Origin: Streptomyces sp. NBC_00306
GTDB lineage: Bacteria > Actinomycetota > Actinomycetes > Streptomycetales > Streptomycetaceae
Reading direction: 5' to 3'
Assembly: GCF_036169555.1 (NCBI RefSeq)
Contig: NZ_CP108032.1
Span: forward strand, 4,960,001 to 5,024,000
DNA length: 64,000 nt
The position numbers and the translations under genes are program-made. The notes under the pieces were generated by a model, which saw only the letters and a program-made list of their open reading frames with translations, searched no databases and was not told the DNA's origin. Of the stretch, positions 60,167-64,000 are shown piece after piece (the first letter of the stretch is position 1; each line of letters starts with the position of its first letter).

Positions 60167-61402
60167 GTGAACCAACTGATGTCCCGTGAGTCCGAAGCAG
60201 ACCTGCCCGGGGGAGACGCACTGCCCGGCACGCTGTCCGAAGCGCTGCGTGCCGAGCTGATCGCCTTCCGCCGGGACATGCACATGCACCCGGAGCTCGG
60301 CAACCAGGAGTTCCGTACGACCGCCGCCATCAAGGCACGCCTGGAGAAGGCGGGCCTGAAGCCGCGCGTACTGGCCGTCGGCACCGGACTCATCTGTGAC
60401 ATCGGCACCGGGGACGAGACACGGCCGCTGCTGGGCATCCGCGCGGACATCGACGCTCTTCCCATCCCCGACACCAAGATCGGCGTGCCCTACCGCTCCA
60501 CCGTCCCCGACCGCGCACATGCCTGCGGTCACGATGTGCACACCACCGCCGTTCTCGGCGCGGGCCTGGTGCTGGCCGACCTGGACCGGCAGGGGCTGCT
60601 CCCGCAGCCGGTGCGGCTGATCTTCCAGCCCGCCGAGGAAGTGCTGCCGGGCGGTGCGCCGGACGCCATCGAGTCGGGTGTCCTGGACGGCGTCGGGAAG
60701 ATCATCGGCGTGCACTGCGACCCCAAGGTCGACGCGGGAGTCATCGGGCTGCGGCCCGGACCCATCACCTCCGCCTGCGACCGGCTGGAGGTCACGCTCG
60801 ACGGCCCCGGCGGCCACACCGCCCGTCCGCATCTGACCACCGATCTCGTCACCGCGGCCGCGAAGGTCGTCACCGAGGTCCCGGCCCTGCTCGCCCGCCG
60901 GGTCGACGCGCGCTCCGGCCTCGCGGTCACCTGGGGCCGTATCGAGGCGGGCCACGCCTGCAACGTCATCCCGCAGCACGCCGAACTGTCCGGCACCGTC
61001 CGCTGCCTGGACCTGCCGGGCTGGCGCGCGGCCCCCGACCTGGTGCACGCGGCCATCGACGAGATCGCCACGCTCCACCGGGCCAAGTCCGAGATCAACT
61101 ACATCCGCGGTGTGCCGCCGGTGGTCAACGACCCGGCGGTGACCGAACTGCTGCGGGACGCGCAGACCGCGCGCCGCGGATCGTATGCGATCGAGGACAC
61201 CGAACAGAGCCTGGGCGGCGAGGACTTCTCCTGGTACCTGGAGCACGTCCCCGGCGCGATGGCCCGGCTCGGTGTGCGGACGCCCGGTGACACCACCCGG
61301 CGCGACCTGCACCGCGGCGACTTCGACGCCGACGAGTTGGCGATCGACGTCGGCGTCGAGCTGTTCACGGCGGCGGCTCTGCTCGACGTCGGACGGGAGT
61401 AG
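60167..61402 (+). CDS. M20-family amidohydrolase/peptidase
   Basis: 411 residues from a GTG; an ATG at 60179 is an alternative. Metal and catalytic motifs of the M20D group are present: IAFRRDMHMHPELGNQEFRT, GIRADIDALPI, HACGHDVHTTAVLG, IFQPAEEVLPGGA and LGGEDFSWYLEHVPG. Members hydrolyse N-acyl amino acids, indole-acetyl-amino acids or similar amides in the cytoplasm. The substrate is unknown. It stands alone ahead of a nucleoside-type ABC importer, with which it may not share function. Confidence 0.9.
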   Translation: MNQLMSRESEADLPGGDALPGTLSEALRAELIAFRRDMHMHPELGNQEFRTTAAIKARLEKAGLKPRVLAVGTGLICDIGTGDETRPLLGIRADIDALPIPDTKIGVPYRSTVPDRAHACGHDVHTTAVLGAGLVLADLDRQGLLPQPVRLIFQPAEEVLPGGAPDAIESGVLDGVGKIIGVHCDPKVDAGVIGLRPGPITSACDRLEVTLDGPGGHTARPHLTTDLVTAAAKVVTEVPALLARRVDARSGLAVTWGRIEAGHACNVIPQHAELSGTVRCLDLPGWRAAPDLVHAAIDEIATLHRAKSEINYIRGVPPVVNDPAVTELLRDAQTARRGSYAIEDTEQSLGGEDFSWYLEHVPGAMARLGVRTPGDTTRRDLHRGDFDADELAIDVGVELFTAAALLDVGRE

Positions 61403-61542
61403 CGCCCGCCCGACGTCGCCGCCCGGCCGTGTGCGACGGCCGGGCGTACGCTGCACTGGAGTACGTCGCGTGTCGATCAATGCGGCGCGCACCAAGCCGA
61501 TGGCCGGTTCGCGACGATCCGATAACGACTGATGAACAGGTC

Positions 61543-61570
61543 TTTAACTGACATCTACGCGCGTTACGAT
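61543..61570 (+). promoter_or_regulatory. Candidate promoter of the BMP importer operon
   Basis: TTTAAC (61543-61548) and TACGAT (61565-61570) are separated by 16 nt. The expected start is near 61577, about 50 nt before the GTG, leaving a leader with the AAGGAG ribosome binding site. Confidence 0.5.
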
Positions 61571-61627
61571 CGCCGCGAAACCAGCGCCGGAAGTGGCGCT
61601 TTCGGTCAGGTTTTAAGGAGCCCCCCA

Positions 61628-62671
61628 GTGCGCCGGATCACCAGGATCGCCACCGTGGGCCTTGCGTCCACGGCTCTCGCACTGTCCGTCACCGCATGTG
61701 GCGGCAAATCGTCCTCGGACGCTGCCGAGGACAGCAGCAGCGCCGCCATCGCGTACGACATCGGTGGCCGCGGCGACCAGTCGTTCAACGACGCCGCGTA
61801 CGCCGGCCTCGCGAAGGCCGAGAAGGACCTCGACATCAAGGGGACCGAGGCCGAGCCGAGCGAGGGAGAGGGCGACCCGGACAAGGTCCAGCGCCTCACC
61901 GAGCTGGCCCGCGCCGGCAACAACCCCGTGATCGGTGTCGGCTTCGCGTACGCCCCGGCCATCGCCGAGGTCGCGCCGAAGTTCCCGAAGACCACCTTCG
62001 GCCTCATCGACGACACCTCGAAGACCGGCAAGAACATCGCCAACCTGGTCTTCAACGAGGAGCAGGGCTCCTACCTGGCCGGCGTCGCCGCCGCCAAGGT
62101 GACGAAGACCAACACCGTCGGCTTCATCGGTGGTGTCGAGACCCCGCTGATCAAGAAGTTCGAGGCGGGCTTCGTCCAGGGCGTCAAGGACACCAACAAG
62201 GGCGTCAACGTCAAGGTCCAGTACCTGACCCAGCCGCCGGACTTCGGTGGCTTCTCCAAGCCCGACCTCGGCAAGGCCGCCGCGCAGGGCCAGCTCGACG
62301 CGGGCGCCGACGTGATCTACGCCGCCGCCGGTCTCGCCGGCTCGGGCTCGATCGAGGCCACCGCCAAGGCGAAGAAGTGGGCCATCGGCGTCGACTCGGA
62401 CCAGTACAACCAGAAGGGTCTCGCGCCCTACAAGAACTACATCCTCACCTCGGTGACCAAGGATGTCGCGGGCTCCGTCTACAACCTGATCAAGTCGGTC
62501 AAGGACGGCAAGCCGCAGTCCGGTGAGATCCGCTACGGCCTCGACAAGGACGGCGTCGGCCTGGCGAAGTCCAACCCGGCCTACACGAAGCTGACCGATG
62601 TGACCGCCGCGGTCGACAAGGCCCGCGCCGACATCATCGCCGGCACGGTCAAGGTCAAGACCGCTCCGTAA
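61628..62671 (+). CDS. BMP-family (PnrA-like) substrate-binding lipoprotein of an ABC importer
   Basis: 347 residues from a GTG with AAGGAG 8 nt upstream. A signal peptide ends in the lipobox SVTACGG. The mature protein is a Bmp/PnrA-type binding protein: IAYDIGGRGDQSFNDAAYAGLAKAEKDLDI, GVGFAYAPAIAEVAPKFPKTTFGLIDD, GSYLAGVAAAKVTKTNTVGFIGGVETPLIKKFEAGFVQGV and DVIYAAAGLAGSGSIEA. Such proteins bind purine or pyrimidine nucleosides. The ABC ATPase gene follows after 206 bp. The frame extends to 61532 without a start signal. Confidence 0.93.
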   Translation: MRRITRIATVGLASTALALSVTACGGKSSSDAAEDSSSAAIAYDIGGRGDQSFNDAAYAGLAKAEKDLDIKGTEAEPSEGEGDPDKVQRLTELARAGNNPVIGVGFAYAPAIAEVAPKFPKTTFGLIDDTSKTGKNIANLVFNEEQGSYLAGVAAAKVTKTNTVGFIGGVETPLIKKFEAGFVQGVKDTNKGVNVKVQYLTQPPDFGGFSKPDLGKAAAQGQLDAGADVIYAAAGLAGSGSIEATAKAKKWAIGVDSDQYNQKGLAPYKNYILTSVTKDVAGSVYNLIKSVKDGKPQSGEIRYGLDKDGVGLAKSNPAYTKLTDVTAAVDKARADIIAGTVKVKTAP

Positions 62672-62707
62672 TCGCCGGTCGGAAACCTTTCCGTCCGCGG
62701 GCCCGGA

Positions 62708-62727
62708 GGGGCGGTGCACACCGCCCC
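62708..62727 (+). other. Intercistronic hairpin between binding-protein and ATPase genes
   Basis: GGGGCGG and CCGCCCC pair around TGCACA (inner bases can extend the pairing), 36 bp after the lipoprotein stop. It could stabilise the lipoprotein mRNA end or partly terminate, giving more binding protein than ATPase, as is common in such operons. Confidence 0.5.
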
Positions 62728-62877
62728 CCGGGCCCCGGGCCGGGTTCCGGCCACGGGTTTTCATCATTCGGCAGCGCTACGCGCGTAGAGCCCTCTCCGG
62801 CGCGATAACTTCGCCCCTGCCCCCGAACCCCCCTCCGCCCTGCCTCCCTGCTCCTTTCCCGCCAAGGAGAGTGCGTC

Positions 62878-64000
62878 ATCAACGCGTCCAGCCCTCCTGC
62901 CGCCGTAGAACTGCGCGGCATCACCAAGCGCTTCCCGGGTGTCGTCGCCAACCACGACATCGACATCACCGTCCACAAGGGCACCGTGCACGCCCTCGTC
63001 GGTGAGAACGGCGCCGGTAAGTCGACCCTGATGAAGATCCTTTACGGCATGCAGAAGCCGGACGAGGGCACCATCACCATCGACGGCTCCCAGGCCACCT
63101 TCTCCAGCCCCGCCGACGCCATCGCGCGCGGAATCGGCATGGTGCACCAGCACTTCATGCTGGCCGACAACCTCACCGTGCTGGAGAACGTCGTTCTCGG
63201 GGGCGAGAAGCTCTACGGCATCGGCGCCAAGGCGCGCAAGAAGATCAAGGAGCTGTCGCAGGCGTACGGGCTCAACGTCCGCCCCGACGTCCTGGTCGAA
63301 CAGCTCGGTGTCGCCGACCGGCAGCGTGTGGAGATCCTCAAGGTCCTCTACCGCGGGGCGCACACCCTCATCCTCGACGAGCCGACCGCCGTGCTCGTGC
63401 CGCAGGAGGTCGACGCGCTCTTCGCGAACCTGCGCGAGCTCAAGGCCGAGGGCCTGACCGTCATCTTCATCTCCCACAAGCTCGGCGAAGTCCTCTCCGT
63501 GGCCGACGAGATCACGGTCATCCGCCGCGGCACCACGGTCGGCACCGCCGACCCGAGGAGCACCACGACCAAGCAGCTCGCCGAGCTGATGGTCGGCAGC
63601 GAACTTCCGTCGCCGGAGACCCGTGAGTCCACGGTGACCGATGTCCCGATGCTGACCGTGGACAGTCTGCGGCTCACCGCGACCGACCCCGACGGCGTCG
63701 TGCGCGAGGTCCTCGACGGCATCAACTTCACCATCCACCAAGGCGAGGTGATGGGCATCGCCGGCGTCGAGGGCAACGGGCAGACCGAGCTCATCGAGGC
63801 CCTGATGGGTATGCGCGACCCCGACGGCGGTGTGATCACGCTCGGCAAGAACGACATCTCGCACGCGCCCACGCGCAAGCGCCGCGAGGACGGCATCGGT
63901 TACATCCCCGAGGACCGCCACCGGCACGGGCTGCTGCTGGAGTCCCCGCTGTGGGAGAACCGCATCCTCGGCCATGTCACCGAGCGCCCCAACAGCAAGC
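62878..64000 (+). CDS. Nucleoside-type ABC transporter ATP-binding protein (two ATPase domains), N-terminal part, ATC start
   Basis: At least 374 residues, running out of the window. The first ATPase domain has Walker A LVGENGAGKST (residues 40-50), Q-loop MVHQHFML, a degenerate signature VADRQRVEILKVLYRG, and Walker B TLILDEPTAVL. A second domain starts after residue 255 (EVLDGINFTIHQGEVMGIAGVEGNGQTELIEALMG). This is the RbsA-like class that pairs with BMP binding proteins. No ATG, GTG or TTG lies in frame between the stop at 62806 and a GTG at 62986, which is too close to Walker A. AAGGAGA (62864-62870) is 7 nt before an ATC at 62878, which is therefore the probable start. Confidence 0.88.
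   Translation, partial: MNASSPPAAVELRGITKRFPGVVANHDIDITVHKGTVHALVGENGAGKSTLMKILYGMQKPDEGTITIDGSQATFSSPADAIARGIGMVHQHFMLADNLTVLENVVLGGEKLYGIGAKARKKIKELSQAYGLNVRPDVLVEQLGVADRQRVEILKVLYRGAHTLILDEPTAVLVPQEVDALFANLRELKAEGLTVIFISHKLGEVLSVADEITVIRRGTTVGTADPRSTTTKQLAELMVGSELPSPETRESTVTDVPMLTVDSLRLTATDPDGVVREVLDGINFTIHQGEVMGIAGVEGNGQTELIEALMGMRDPDGGVITLGKNDISHAPTRKRREDGIGYIPEDRHRHGLLLESPLWENRILGHVTERPNSK

Overview
The window is core chromosome of a high-GC actinomycete, almost certainly a Streptomyces. The evidence is very high G/C in third codon positions, frequent GTG starts, many overlapping TGATG/ATGA gene junctions, several apparently leaderless promoters, and neighbours that from memory resemble the S. 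coelicolor SCO4830 to SCO4885 interval (not verified here). I saw no phage genes, insertion sequences, CRISPR array, rRNA or tRNA. It starts inside an aldehyde dehydrogenase and ends inside an ABC ATPase.

Layout. 1-6.3 kb: a choline/glycine betaine operon (aldehyde dehydrogenase, GMC oxidoreductase, CBS-type ABC ATPase, a two-unit permease, a betaine-binding lipoprotein), closed by a strong terminator. 6.4-9.1 kb: a PEP mutase-like enzyme and an AhpD-like protein, divergent from a MocR/PdxR-type regulator. 9.1-14.9 kb: an EamA transporter, a small lipoprotein plus glutathionylspermidine-synthase-like enzyme, ornithine aminotransferase, and glyA behind a ZTP riboswitch. 14.9-18.5 kb: a sigma/anti-sigma/secreted-protein operon and trpS. 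18.6-24.5 kb: a 2'-5' RNA ligase-like protein and a module resembling mycobacterial decaprenylphosphoryl-arabinose synthesis (DprE2, DprE1, PAP2 phosphatase, UbiA phosphoribosyltransferase, GtrA), followed by a YihY/BrkB membrane protein. 24.5-36.8 kb: a D,D-carboxypeptidase, a metallophosphoesterase, a two-component system, an MMPL transporter with a C-terminal extra domain, a TetR-controlled membrane-protein operon and a TerD-VWA protein. 36.9-40.4 kb: sdhCDAB. 40.5-49.5 kb: a UraD-like protein, a GH20 hexosaminidase, a second sigma/anti-sigma pair, an L,D-transpeptidase, a methylmalonyl-CoA mutase-type large subunit and a LysE exporter. 49.6-52.2 kb: a FAD monooxygenase with flanking MarR and TetR regulators. 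52.4-60 kb: a wall-glycopolymer locus for a Kdn/sialic-acid-type polymer (polysialyltransferase, GT2, two further putative transferases, a CMP-sugar synthetase-phosphatase fusion, a NeuB-type synthase). 60.2-64 kb: an M20 amidohydrolase and a BMP-family (nucleoside-type) ABC importer.

How it fits together. Cell-envelope functions dominate: DPA-type lipid sugar donors, a D,D-carboxypeptidase, an L,D-transpeptidase, a sialic-acid-like polymer, a hexosaminidase and an MMPL transporter. Central metabolism (sdh, glyA, trpS, rocD) lies between them. The most notable regulatory structures are the ZTP riboswitch with a possible anti-Shine-Dalgarno arm, a TetR operator mirrored into the first codons of the gene it probably controls, a pair of 14-bp palindromes forming and following a promoter, and an ABC ATPase whose only ribosome-binding-site-aligned start is an ATC codon.
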